Assembly (NCBI RefSeq): GCF_014803405.1
Contig: NZ_JACYFG010000051.1
Span: 434,001 to 498,000 of the forward strand
DNA length: 64,000 nt
Reading direction: 5' to 3'
Source of the DNA: Pelagicoccus enzymogenes
GTDB lineage: Bacteria > Verrucomicrobiota > Verrucomicrobiia > Opitutales > Opitutaceae
The position numbers and the translations under genes were made by a program. Shown in pieces: positions 43,506-52,710 of the stretch; positions within the stretch are counted from its first letter, which is position 1, and each line of letters opens with the position of its first letter. Under the pieces are notes generated by a model that worked only from the letters and a program-made list of their open reading frames with translations, did no database searches and had not been told where the DNA came from.

Positions 43506-45929
43506 CTAGCTACGCCGGGCGAGGTACTCTCTCGCTCGCTTAAGGGCGGCTTGAAGCCGCTCGGGGCGGATGGGCTTTGTGAGGTAGTCGTCCATGCCGG
43601 CCTCGAGGCAGCTTTCCTTGTCGCCCTCCATGGCGCCCGCAGTGAGGGCGATGACCCAAGGTTTGGGGGAGTCGGGGGAGCGTTGGCCTTGGATCTTATG
43701 GTGGGCCTCGATGCCTGTCATTCCAGGCATCTGAATATCCATGAAAATGATGTCGTAGGGCTTTTTTGCGCAGAAATCGACGGCAGCGAATCCGTTGTCA
43801 GCGAGATCGGAGTGGTAGCCGAACTTCCTGAGCAGCCGGCTTGCTACCAGTTGGTTCACTTCGTTGTCCTCTACGATGAGCACGTTTTCGGGATGGATCA
43901 GCTCGGTGGCTTTGCCTAGGTTCTTATTGCTCACGGGAGCCCCTCTGCGAGGGGCGCTGCGTATCTCGTTGATGATGGAGGCTAGCTGGTAGGGAGCGAT
44001 AGGCTTTATCAAGCGGCTATGGAATTCGCTGTCGATGGACGTGCTTCTATGATTCTCTAGGGAGTGGATGCGAACGAGGGGAAGTGGGAAGGGGGGGCGG
44101 GAGTTCTCGATTTTTTGGGCGAGAGCGGTGGCCTGTTCGCTGCTTGCTTCGAGGTCGATGAAAACGCAGTCGAAGCGGGCCTCCTTCTGCAGGATTTCAA
44201 GGGTTTGTTCCGGGGCTTCGACTTCGGTGACTTGTAGGCCAAGGTCGCGGAGCGTTTGGCAGAGTATCTCTTTGTCGCGTCCAGAGGGAGCGATGGCGAG
44301 GACTCGCATGGGAGAGAATTCGGGGTGAGTGGGCAGGGACGGCTTTCGCTTTTCGGTTTCGAGAAGGGCGGTGCAGGTGAAGGTGCTGCCCGTTCCGCAT
44401 TCGCTTTGCACGGTGACGGAGCCGCCCATGAGGGTGGCGAGCTTTTGGCAGATGGCGAGGCCCAGGCCGGTTCCTCCGAATTCTCGGGTGGTGGAGGCGT
44501 CGGCTTGGGTGAAGGGTTGGAAGAGTTTGTCCAAGCTTTCAGGAGGGATTCCTACGCCGGTGTCTTTCACCGCGAAACGGTACTCGCAACGGGGCTTGCC
44601 GCGCGGGCTCGGCGTTGCGGCGCTGGCGGAGAGCGAGAGTTCGATGGCTCCTTCTCGGGTGAACTTGACGGCGTTTCCGAGGATGTTGACGATGATTTGG
44701 CGGAGACGCGTTTTGTCCCCGATCACCTTTCTCGGGGTGCTGGCGTCGACCGAAAAGTGAAGCTTGAGGCGTTTTGCTGAAGCGAGGGGACGGATGACCT
44801 CGAGGGCCTGGTGCAAGCACAGCTCGATATCGAAGGTCTCCTCCTCGAGAGCGACGCCGCCGGCCTCCAGCTTTGAGAAGCTGAGGATTTCGTCGATGAT
44901 GGTGAGAAGGGAGTCGCCGCTCTCGCTGATCGTTTTCAGGAAGGCTCTTTGGTTTTCGTCCAGCTCGGTATCGGCCAGTAGGCTAGCCATGCCGAGAACG
45001 CCGTTCATGGGAGTGCGGATCTCGTGGCTCATGGCTGCCAGGAACTGGCTTTTCGACTTGCTGGCCTCCTCTGCCCTGAGTCGGGCTTGTTCTAGTTCTC
45101 GTTCCGTTTTCTTGCGTTCGGTGACATTGAGCATGCTACCGAGAATTTTGCTGGGGGCGCCGTCTGCGGAGTAGGTGACTTTTCCTCGGAGAAGGATCCA
45201 GACCCATTGCCCTTTGACGTCGCGGATGCGGCCTTCGAATTGCAGCGTGCTGGCTCGGTCGGATCGAATGGCTTCGATTGCTTGGTCGAGCGCAGGCTTG
45301 TCCTCGGCATGCAAGTCGCGGCCGAGATTGGCGAGGGTTTGCAGCTCCTCGCGTTGCGGGCGACCCAGAATCCATTGCCAGCGGGGAGACGTCCAGATTT
45401 CGTCCTTTGCGATATCGATTTCCCATACGCCCTCTTCGCTGGACTCCATGGCGTTGACCCAGCGGTTGGCGATGCCGTGGAGTTTGTTCTGGTCTTCGGT
45501 TTGCTCCTGAACCTTGTCGAAGCCGATGGCGCAGCGAACTCCGTTGATTTCCGTGAAGGTGAGATGGTACTCGATCATCACGGTGGAATCGTCCTTGCGG
45601 CGATGAAGCGACATGCCCCGAATGCTTTCGCCTTGGTTGGGCGTGTTGAACCAATCGCGATCTACGGTTGGGGTCCAAGGGACGGCATGTATCAAGTCCA
45701 TGGATTGCCCGACCAACTCGTCCCGGGTGTAGCCGTGGGTTTCGCAAACGGCGGGGTTGCAGTCTCCGATGAGAATGGGGTGTTTGTCGTCGGGACCCGG
45801 AACGATGATGATGATCCCAAGCGGGGAGTTTTGCCAGAGTTCCTTGAGCAGTGGAACCTGGGCCGCGGAATCTTTCAAGAAATCGGGGGATTTGGGGTGA
45901 TTTCCCGGTGGGTGGGGTGAAAGCAGCAT
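43506..45929 (-). CDS. Hybrid sensor histidine kinase (PAS-PAS-HK-REC-REC)
   Basis: Cytoplasmic hybrid kinase of 807 residues with no transmembrane segment seen. Two PAS domains (about 30-145 and 160-280) precede HisKA with [15 protein letters not shown] (phospho-His), then an HATPase ([21 protein letters not shown]). A degenerate receiver (starts [12 protein letters not shown], without the acidic pair) and a normal receiver ([27 protein letters not shown]) follow. It sits between eboB-like and eboE-like genes with gaps of 66 and 71 bases on the same strand, so it may sense a signal relevant to the cluster. Confidence 0.93.
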   Translation of the reverse strand: MLLSPHPPGNHPKSPDFLKDSAAQVPLLKELWQNSPLGIIIIVPGPDDKHPILIGDCNPAVCETHGYTRDELVGQSMDLIHAVPWTPTVDRDWFNTPNQGESIRGMSLHRRKDDSTVMIEYHLTFTEINGVRCAIGFDKVQEQTEDQNKLHGIANRWVNAMESSEEGVWEIDIAKDEIWTSPRWQWILGRPQREELQTLANLGRDLHAEDKPALDQAIEAIRSDRASTLQFEGRIRDVKGQWVWILLRGKVTYSADGAPSKILGSMLNVTERKKTERELEQARLRAEEASKSKSQFLAAMSHEIRTPMNGVLGMASLLADTELDENQRAFLKTISESGDSLLTIIDEILSFSKLEAGGVALEEETFDIELCLHQALEVIRPLASAKRLKLHFSVDASTPRKVIGDKTRLRQIIVNILGNAVKFTREGAIELSLSASAATPSPRGKPRCEYRFAVKDTGVGIPPESLDKLFQPFTQADASTTREFGGTGLGLAICQKLATLMGGSVTVQSECGTGSTFTCTALLETEKRKPSLPTHPEFSPMRVLAIAPSGRDKEILCQTLRDLGLQVTEVEAPEQTLEILQKEARFDCVFIDLEASSEQATALAQKIENSRPPFPLPLVRIHSLENHRSTSIDSEFHSRLIKPIAPYQLASIINEIRSAPRRGAPVSNKNLGKATELIHPENVLIVEDNEVNQLVASRLLRKFGYHSDLADNGFAAVDFCAKKPYDIIFMDIQMPGMTGIEAHHKIQGQRSPDSPKPWVIALTAGAMEGDKESCLEAGMDDYLTKPIRPERLQAALKRAREYLARRS

Positions 45930-45995
45930 ATTCTTGATCGCGTATTTCCACGTAGTTTCGGGTAAATACGCCAGAAAGGCAAACTGCTAAGGGCC

Positions 45996-46799
45996 TTAGT
46001 TCAGCTTAAAATTGGGGCATTGGCTGAGGAAGGAGCTGGGGGTCTTGAAGAAAACCTGGTCAATCGTTTCGTCGTCGTAGCCGCGTCGCCTCATTTCCAT
46101 GGCGGCATAGGGGACGGCGAGGGGGACGGAGACGCCCCAGTCGCAGGCGGAGTTCATCCAAAGGCGATCCGCTCCGTAGGTTTCGATCATGTCGATGGCC
46201 CGCGGAGAAGTGGCTTTCGACTCGGGATAAAGCGTGATGCCGCCCCACATGCCGGCGTCCATGACGTACTTTGCGGTGTGTTCCTCCACGTGGTCGATGA
46301 GGACGCGGGAGGGATCGATGCGGGAGTCGGACTTGATGAGGTCGACGATCAACTTCGTGCCCTTGAGCTTGTCCTCGAGATGGGGCGTGTGGACGAGGAT
46401 GAGCTGTTGGTGTTTGGCGGCGAGGTCGACATGCCGTTCCAAGATTGTCATCTCGTTGCGGCTGTTCTTGTTGAGTCCGATTTCGCCGATGCCGAGGACG
46501 TTTGGCTTGTCGAGGAATTCGGGGATGAGGTCGAGGACTTCGTTGGCGAGGACAAGGTCCTCCGACTCCTTGGGATTGATGCAAAGCCAGCAAAAGTGGG
46601 GCAGGTGGAACTTGGCGGCGCGGGCCGGCTCGTACTCGGTCAGTTGACGGAAATAGTCGTAGAAGCCCCTCGATGAGCTACGGTCGAAGCCGGCCCAGAA
46701 GGCCGGTTCGCAGACGGCCTTGCAGCCGGCTGTGACCATGGCGACGTAGTCGTCCGTGGTGCGACTTACCATATGGGCATGGGGTTCGATGTAGCGCAT
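45996..46799 (-). CDS. eboB: EboB-like TatD-family hydrolase
   Basis: Metal-dependent amidohydrolase-fold protein of 267 residues. It begins MRYIEPHAHMVSRTTDDY (HxH metal motif), with GIGEIGLNKNS, LVHTPH, IDHVEEHT and NSACDWG as further metal-site strands. TatD relatives of this subtype are the B component of ebo clusters. Here it is separated from eboE by one hybrid kinase gene. Substrate unknown. Confidence 0.87.
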   Translation of the reverse strand: MRYIEPHAHMVSRTTDDYVAMVTAGCKAVCEPAFWAGFDRSSSRGFYDYFRQLTEYEPARAAKFHLPHFCWLCINPKESEDLVLANEVLDLIPEFLDKPNVLGIGEIGLNKNSRNEMTILERHVDLAAKHQQLILVHTPHLEDKLKGTKLIVDLIKSDSRIDPSRVLIDHVEEHTAKYVMDAGMWGGITLYPESKATSPRAIDMIETYGADRLWMNSACDWGVSVPLAVPYAAMEMRRRGYDDETIDQVFFKTPSSFLSQCPNFKLN

Positions 46800-46861
46800 A
46801 CCACGATTGCTGCGCGACTGGCATGTCTTGGCAAACCGGAAAGCGAATCAATGCAGCGTCT

Positions 46862-48775
46862 CTAGGAGGGAGATGCTGTCGCGGTGCTTGCGACCAAGGC
46901 TTCTTGCTCGTGTGGGCAAGCTTGTGAAAGGGCTTCGAAGAGGCGTAGCTTGTTGACGGGCTTGGTGAGGAAGCCGTTCATGCCCGCTTCACGGCATTGT
47001 TTCTCCGAGCTGCGATAGGAGTGGGCGGTGAGGGCGATGATGGGTAGCTTGTCTAGGTGGGGCTGGAGCCGGATTTCGCGGCTGGCTGTTATCCCGTCCA
47101 TCACAGGCATGCTTAGGTCCATCAGCACCACGTCGTAGCTTTGCCGATCCAGCAATTCGAGGGCGACCTGACCGTTTTCGGCGCAGACTGCCTTTGCTCC
47201 AATTCGCTTCAGGAGAGTGGTGACGACTCTCTGGTTGGTGTAGTTGTCCTCGACGACGAGGACCTCCAGTGGTTGCGAGAGTTTGAGTTTCTTGTTCAGC
47301 GGGGGCTTGGGCGTGGAGGGGCGTTTTTCCGAGAGCGCTTGAACGGGGACTTCCACAATCGCTCGGGTGCCGACCCCAACTTCGCTTTGCAACTCCAAGG
47401 TGCCGTCCATTGACTTCAGCATTTGCTGGCAGAAGGACAGGCCCAATCCGAGCCCGCCGCTGGATCGCGTGCGATCGTTCTCGGCTTGGATGAAGGGGTC
47501 GAAAATGCTTTTTCTCTTTTCTGGAGGGATGCCGACACCGGTATCGGAAACGAGGATACGAAGCTTTGCGTTTGGATCGGTGTTTGGCTGGTGCAGCTCG
47601 ATGTTAAGGGTGACTCGCCCTTGCGTCGTGAAGCGAATCGCGTTCGTCCCGAGTTCCGTGATGACCTGCGAAATTCGTCGCTTGTCGACCAAGATGAGCT
47701 GCTCGGGGTTTCCCGTTGTTGCGACTTTCAAGTCGAGCCGGTTCAGCTGAGCGAGGTTGGTTAGTGTCTCGACTGCTTCCTTTTCCAATTCGCTCAAGCT
47801 AGTAGGTGCGGGACTGAAGGTGAGTTCTCCGCGATCGAGTTCCGAGAAGTCGACGATTTGGTCGATGAGCTTGAGCAATTGCTCGCTCGATTGCTGCATG
47901 AGCTCGATCTGGTGGCGGCTTTCCTCGCTGAGATTTCGCTCCTTTTGCAATATGTCGAGAAAGCCGATGACAGGATTGAGGGGAGTGCGCAGCTCGTGGC
48001 TGACGATTGAGAGAAACTGGTCCTTGGCTCGGGCCGCGATTTGTGCTCGGTCCCGTTCCTCTGCTAGCAGGACGGCTTGCTCCTCCAGCTGGACTGCCTG
48101 CTGCGTCAATTGTTGGTTGGAGTGTTCGAGTTCCTCCTCTCGCGCTTGCAAGGTGAGAATCGAGCGTTGCAGGGATTTGGTCATCCATGAAACGACCAGG
48201 CAGACGAGGGCGCCGATCATGCTCAGGTGGAGGGCTCGGTTTACCCAAGGAGAAATTGTATTGAGGTGGGCGATTGCGTCGAATCGGTAGGACATGACGC
48301 CGTTCGTGTAACGCTCCCCAATGAAGAGGGTGACGGCGGTGGCGAGGGCAACGATGGCCAGCGACCAACGTGTGCCCAGCATCACGGCGGCGATCACGGC
48401 GAACCCGACTACCACGATGGGGCCGCTCGCGAAAAGTCCCCAGGCTATGATGCCGCTGAGGCCTGCGACCACAATGCAGCAAATGACAATGGCTGAGGTG
48501 GCTCTTACTCCCAGCTTGGCTCTCAGCAGGACGGCGCAGACCAAAACCAGAAAGACAGATGTCTGAACGGTGGTGGACCATCCCCAGTGCACGGTCAGCC
48601 CTCGGTAGATTATCATCAGTTCGAGAGGAAAGGCGAAGGCGAGCGTGTAGGCAGAAGCGAGCTCTACGAAGCGTTCGCGGAGTGAGGGCAGGTCCGGAAG
48701 CAGGTCGCCTTCTTTTCGAGGCAGCAGTCGTTTTAAACAGTCTCTCATTGCTGATACCGAGGAGGTCAGAACCAC
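46862..48775 (-). CDS. Membrane hybrid sensor histidine kinase
   Basis: Protein of 637 residues: an N-terminal membrane sensor of about six segments (residues 35-200), a coiled coil (EEELEHSNQQLTQQAVQLEEQ), HisKA with VSHELRTPLNPVIGF, an HATPase (DTGVGIP, GLGLGLSF) and a receiver with VEDNYTNQ and VVLMDLSMPVM. A GTG start at 48775 follows AGGAGG by 14 bases; an ATG 27 bases further in is equally possible. The next upstream gene on this strand is another hybrid kinase, 103 bases away. Confidence 0.92.
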   Translation of the reverse strand: MVLTSSVSAMRDCLKRLLPRKEGDLLPDLPSLRERFVELASAYTLAFAFPLELMIIYRGLTVHWGWSTTVQTSVFLVLVCAVLLRAKLGVRATSAIVICCIVVAGLSGIIAWGLFASGPIVVVGFAVIAAVMLGTRWSLAIVALATAVTLFIGERYTNGVMSYRFDAIAHLNTISPWVNRALHLSMIGALVCLVVSWMTKSLQRSILTLQAREEELEHSNQQLTQQAVQLEEQAVLLAEERDRAQIAARAKDQFLSIVSHELRTPLNPVIGFLDILQKERNLSEESRHQIELMQQSSEQLLKLIDQIVDFSELDRGELTFSPAPTSLSELEKEAVETLTNLAQLNRLDLKVATTGNPEQLILVDKRRISQVITELGTNAIRFTTQGRVTLNIELHQPNTDPNAKLRILVSDTGVGIPPEKRKSIFDPFIQAENDRTRSSGGLGLGLSFCQQMLKSMDGTLELQSEVGVGTRAIVEVPVQALSEKRPSTPKPPLNKKLKLSQPLEVLVVEDNYTNQRVVTTLLKRIGAKAVCAENGQVALELLDRQSYDVVLMDLSMPVMDGITASREIRLQPHLDKLPIIALTAHSYRSSEKQCREAGMNGFLTKPVNKLRLFEALSQACPHEQEALVASTATASPS

Positions 48776-48878
48776 ATCGTCTGATTCGTCCTCCTACCTA
48801 GCGATCCGAGGCAAAATGAGGAACCAGGGATGTCGCTACTTGGGGAAATGTCCCTAGCTCGGTCAGCGGCGCGGACTT

Positions 48879-51800
48879 TCAGCTGAGCGCCTTTGCCTGT
48901 TCGGCAAGCCAGGCGTAGGCGCGCTGGAGGACGCCTTCGATTTCTGGAAGTCGGGCCGGCTTGGCCACGAAGTCGTGCATGCCGACCTCCTGGCAGGCTT
49001 CGCGGTCCTCGGCCCGCGCATTTGCGGTGAAAGCCGAAATGTAGATCGGGTGTTCGATGGATTCGGAGCTGAGGATGTGGCGGGCAGAATCGAGCCCATT
49101 CATTACCGGCATTTGTAGGTCCATCAGAACTACGTCGAATACCATCGATTCTGCTGCGGCGAATCCTTCTTCCCCGTTTGCGGCTGTCTCTGCGGTGTAG
49201 CCCAGCTTTTTGAGGAACTTCAGCAGGACCTTGGTATTGATGGGATTGTCTTCGACAACGAGAATGCGTAGGGGGTGCTGGTCCGCGAATGACTCGCTCT
49301 CTTTAGTTTCCTGTTTCCGTTTTGTGGCCATTGCAGGGAGGCTTTCTGGAGTATCCGGATTTTCGTTACCAACGAGTTCTTGGCTGAATACGCGGACTGG
49401 CTTCTCGGTCGAGTCTCTGATCTGTCGGTTCAATCTTCGGAGCGACAAGGGACGTGGAAGGGAAATGCAAGTCTCGCTGTGCATAAGTTCGCTTTCGGAA
49501 TGGGATTCGACGAAGCGGATGATGTGCGGAAAGTTTTCTTTCAGGATGGATCGGGTGTCGATGATGGCTCTGACGGTATCGGGACGAGTGGCAGATGGAT
49601 CGACCAGCAGCAGTTGATAGTCGCCGTTTTCCAAGGCGTTCTTCAAGGGGCCCGGATTTGAGCTTTTGCAATCGAGATCCATGCCCCAGGCTTGTAGCTG
49701 GATCTTCAATGCGGCCGCGGCGATTGGGTCGTCGACGAGCAGGAGCGTTCTAAGTCCGGGGTAGTGAGCGAATGCCGGCACGGTCTCCAGCTTCTGGGCA
49801 TTGAGGGAAATCGTGAAGGTCGATCCGTCGCCCACTTCGCTTTCCACGCTCAAGCTGCCGTCGAGGAGGCGAAGCAGGTTGCGGGAGATGGCCAGCCCCA
49901 GTCCGGTGCCTCCGAACTCTCGGGATGCGGAGGACTCGACTTGGTAAAACGGCTCGAAGAGCTTCTCCTGTTTTTCCAAGGGAATGCCGATGCCTGTATC
50001 CGTAACGGCGATACTGAGGCGGGAAAGGTAGGAGTCGTAGTCAACGGATACGGTGACGCCGCCGTGATGCGTGAACTTGATCGCGTTTCCGACGACGTTG
50101 ACAATCACTTGGCGCAGTCGATTGGGATCGGTCACGATGCTGGCGGGCACCTCGTTCTTGATTACGAGATGGAGTCCGATTCCCTTCTTTTCGCAATCCT
50201 CTTGGAAAAGAGAAAGGGAGTCCTCGATGGTCTCGATCAAGTTGGTGGCGGAAGTTGAAACCTCCAGCTCGCCTGCTTCGATCTTTGAGATATCTAGGAC
50301 ATCGTCGATGATGGAGAGGAGGTTGTCAGCGCTGACGCGAATGGTTTCCGTGAATTCGCGTTGCTCCTCGGTGAGCTCGAGAGAGGACAGCAGTCCTGCC
50401 ATGCCGATGATGCCGTTCATCGGGGTGCGGAATTCGTGGCTCATATTGGCGAGGAATTCGCTCTTGGCTCGATCGGATGCTTCGGCCGCGTCCTTTGCTT
50501 GGCGCATGGCGGTTTCCGCTTCGTGACGGGCAGTGATGTCGCGCGTTATCTCCACGAAGCCTCCATCCTCCAGCCTCGAAAGCGTGACGTCTGCCCAGAA
50601 CAGGGAACCGTCTTTGCGACGCCTCCAGTCTTCGAAGATCGCTTCGCCGTTGGACGCGGCTTCTTGAAGTCGCTTTTCGGCGTCCGCTTTAGCCGTAGGA
50701 CGGTCTTCGAATAAGACTTCGTAGTCTAGCTCTTGCGCTTCTGTCGTAGTGAAACCGAGGATACGCTCAGATGCAGTATTCCAGCGTACGACCTTGCCAT
50801 TGGAAGCGATCGTGAAGATGGCGTGGTCGCGGGCCCCCTCGATGATGAGGCGGAGCCCTTGTTCGCTCTCGCGGAGGAGCTTTCCGCGCTCGATAAGTTG
50901 ATCCTGAGTCTCTCGCAGCTCGCGCACGGTGGTTTCCAAGTCTTGGCGGGAGGCGCAAAGATTGCTGGTCATTTGGTTGAAAGCGCGAGCGAGGTCGCCG
51001 CATTCGTCGTTGCTTGAGCAATGGACTCGGTGGGTCAGGTCGCCTCGTCCAACCGCGTCCGCTCCCTCCTTCAAAAGGCGCAAAGGGCTGGTGATGCGGC
51101 GAATGAGCAGGTAGATGATCAGGGCACTGACAGCGATCCCTCCGGCGCTGACGAAGAGCAGAAGGAGTCGGGTGCGTTTGAGGGCGTTGAGCTCTGTTTC
51201 GTAGGAAGAGAGCAGCACGTAGCTGAGGGGCTTGCTCGTGTTGAAGTTGGGGGCCAGGGAATTGCGCAGCGCGTGGAAGTGTTCTTCGAAGGCGAGGGCG
51301 CGGTTTACGGATCCGATTTCCAGTCTTTCGTTTTCCGCCAAAAAGGTTTGGGCCGTTTCGTGATCGAGTGAACTGGCAAGGATTCCCGAGTCGATTGCGA
51401 GAATGATGTCGGTGTGGGTGAGGGATTTGAGTTCTGCAACTGCTTGGTTGCCAAACGCGATGGCGATACTTAAACACCCGTTCGGGTAACCGGCGTTGGC
51501 GAGGAAGACGGGCACGGTAATGGTATTGTATGCGGAATTAGAATACACAGACAAGGCATTGTTGAGCTCGCCTCCCAGGGCAGCCTCGATGTTGGGCCCG
51601 ATCGATTTCTCGAAGTTTGCCAAGTCGAAACGCGAGCTCCGTCGCACGGAGCTGCTGGGGCTCCCGTCGATAGGAGTGTAGAGCAATGCTTCCACGTCGG
51701 TACCGAATTCGTCGAGCGCGTCGCGGAGGTAGGCCCGCATGGTGTTGGCGTCGCGGAGTTGGCTGACTGCCTTGAACCGGGGTTCGTTGACGGCGTTCTT

Positions 51801-52046
51801 GAACTGCTCCTGCAGAGCGCGTTCGCGGATTTCCAGGGAATTGAGCAAGACCGCTTCAGCGGCGGAGAGGCGTTCTTGGGCGGCCAGCAGAGTACGTTGC
51901 TCGACGTGCTCGTCTACGAGCGAAACGGTAATGATGGGGAGCGCCGCCAAAATCGCCAAGACGGGTAGCAGAACCTTGGTGTGGAAGGGGAGATGGCTGA
52001 TGCGGCGGGCGAAGGTCACGAGGCTATATTTTGGGTAGGTCTGCAA
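48879..52046 (-). CDS. Hybrid sensor kinase: periplasmic sensor-HAMP-PAS-HK-REC-REC
   Basis: Protein of 1055 residues. Two transmembrane helices (about 25-45 and 290-315) flank a periplasmic CACHE-like sensor domain. HAMP (LIRRITSPLRLLKEGADAV), PAS (IIEGARDHAIFTI), HisKA (MSHEFRTPMNGIIGM), HATPase ([16 protein letters not shown]), a degenerate receiver and a final receiver (VEDNPINT, VVLMDLQMPVM) follow. A TTG start at 52046 overlaps the upstream cupredoxin-like gene by 23 bases; a GTG at 52019 is an alternative. Overlap with the periplasmic protein and a porin upstream suggests a common signal. Confidence 0.92.
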   Translation of the reverse strand: MQTYPKYSLVTFARRISHLPFHTKVLLPVLAILAALPIITVSLVDEHVEQRTLLAAQERLSAAEAVLLNSLEIRERALQEQFKNAVNEPRFKAVSQLRDANTMRAYLRDALDEFGTDVEALLYTPIDGSPSSSVRRSSRFDLANFEKSIGPNIEAALGGELNNALSVYSNSAYNTITVPVFLANAGYPNGCLSIAIAFGNQAVAELKSLTHTDIILAIDSGILASSLDHETAQTFLAENERLEIGSVNRALAFEEHFHALRNSLAPNFNTSKPLSYVLLSSYETELNALKRTRLLLLFVSAGGIAVSALIIYLLIRRITSPLRLLKEGADAVGRGDLTHRVHCSSNDECGDLARAFNQMTSNLCASRQDLETTVRELRETQDQLIERGKLLRESEQGLRLIIEGARDHAIFTIASNGKVVRWNTASERILGFTTTEAQELDYEVLFEDRPTAKADAEKRLQEAASNGEAIFEDWRRRKDGSLFWADVTLSRLEDGGFVEITRDITARHEAETAMRQAKDAAEASDRAKSEFLANMSHEFRTPMNGIIGMAGLLSSLELTEEQREFTETIRVSADNLLSIIDDVLDISKIEAGELEVSTSATNLIETIEDSLSLFQEDCEKKGIGLHLVIKNEVPASIVTDPNRLRQVIVNVVGNAIKFTHHGGVTVSVDYDSYLSRLSIAVTDTGIGIPLEKQEKLFEPFYQVESSASREFGGTGLGLAISRNLLRLLDGSLSVESEVGDGSTFTISLNAQKLETVPAFAHYPGLRTLLLVDDPIAAAALKIQLQAWGMDLDCKSSNPGPLKNALENGDYQLLLVDPSATRPDTVRAIIDTRSILKENFPHIIRFVESHSESELMHSETCISLPRPLSLRRLNRQIRDSTEKPVRVFSQELVGNENPDTPESLPAMATKRKQETKESESFADQHPLRILVVEDNPINTKVLLKFLKKLGYTAETAANGEEGFAAAESMVFDVVLMDLQMPVMNGLDSARHILSSESIEHPIYISAFTANARAEDREACQEVGMHDFVAKPARLPEIEGVLQRAYAWLAEQAKALS

Positions 52047-52710
52047 AGCCCATCTCGATGTCGATCTCGATTTCCCCCTCTGCGGGAACCTCGATGTCGA
52101 TGAACTTGCTGGGGAGCCGCTCGTGCCAAGCTTTCAGGCGGTATTTTCCAGGCGGCACGTCAGGAATTTCGAATCGCCCCTTGCGATCGCTCTTGGAAAA
52201 CCAGGGGTTGGGAAGGACCAGCACGACGCAGTGCATTTGGCTGTGAATGGCGCAGAAAACGTCGATCTTTCCCGTTTTTTCGAAGACAAGGCTTTTTGCG
52301 TCGTCAGAGCTCTTGTACATGCCCAAGTCGAAGGGCTTCACATCGGACATCGAAAAAACGTTGTGGTAAATGTCGTCTCGGTTTGGCCATTCGATCTCCG
52401 AACCTGCCACGATGGGTGTGATGTGAGGGAAGAAGCTTCCGTCTCGCTGCACGACGCTGGCCTTGGGGCGGCCGGATGCTTCGGTAGCGGGATGCTCGAC
52501 CTCGTCGATGCTAACCACAAAATCGCCGAGGGAATCGTAGTCGATCTGCTCCAGGAACTTGTATCTGCGGCTTTGATACGCTCCTCCAGGACTGCTTTCG
52601 TCGCTTGCGGGACGGGAGGCTTGTATGGTGCCTTTGATTGTGCCCGCAATGAGGTTGGCAGGAAGAGTGAGGACGCTGCAGAGCGAAGTGATGGCAATTA
52701 GAACGCGCAT
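52024..52710 (-). CDS. Exported cupredoxin-like protein
   Basis: Periplasmic protein of 228 residues with a signal peptide (ending LIAG). A plastocyanin-like fold has potential type I copper ligands: His in DIYHNVFSMS, then Cys, His and Met in DVFCAIHSQMHC. A C-terminal carboxypeptidase-regulatory-like beta domain follows (GRFEIPDVPPGKYRLKAWHE). Proteins of this make-up are often labelled methylamine-utilization-like. It overlaps the porin stop by one base and the sensor kinase start by 23 bases, so the three are tightly coupled. Copper binding is predicted only. Confidence 0.82.
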   Translation of the reverse strand: MRVLIAITSLCSVLTLPANLIAGTIKGTIQASRPASDESSPGGAYQSRRYKFLEQIDYDSLGDFVVSIDEVEHPATEASGRPKASVVQRDGSFFPHITPIVAGSEIEWPNRDDIYHNVFSMSDVKPFDLGMYKSSDDAKSLVFEKTGKIDVFCAIHSQMHCVVLVLPNPWFSKSDRKGRFEIPDVPPGKYRLKAWHERLPSKFIDIEVPAEGEIEIDIEMGFADLPKI

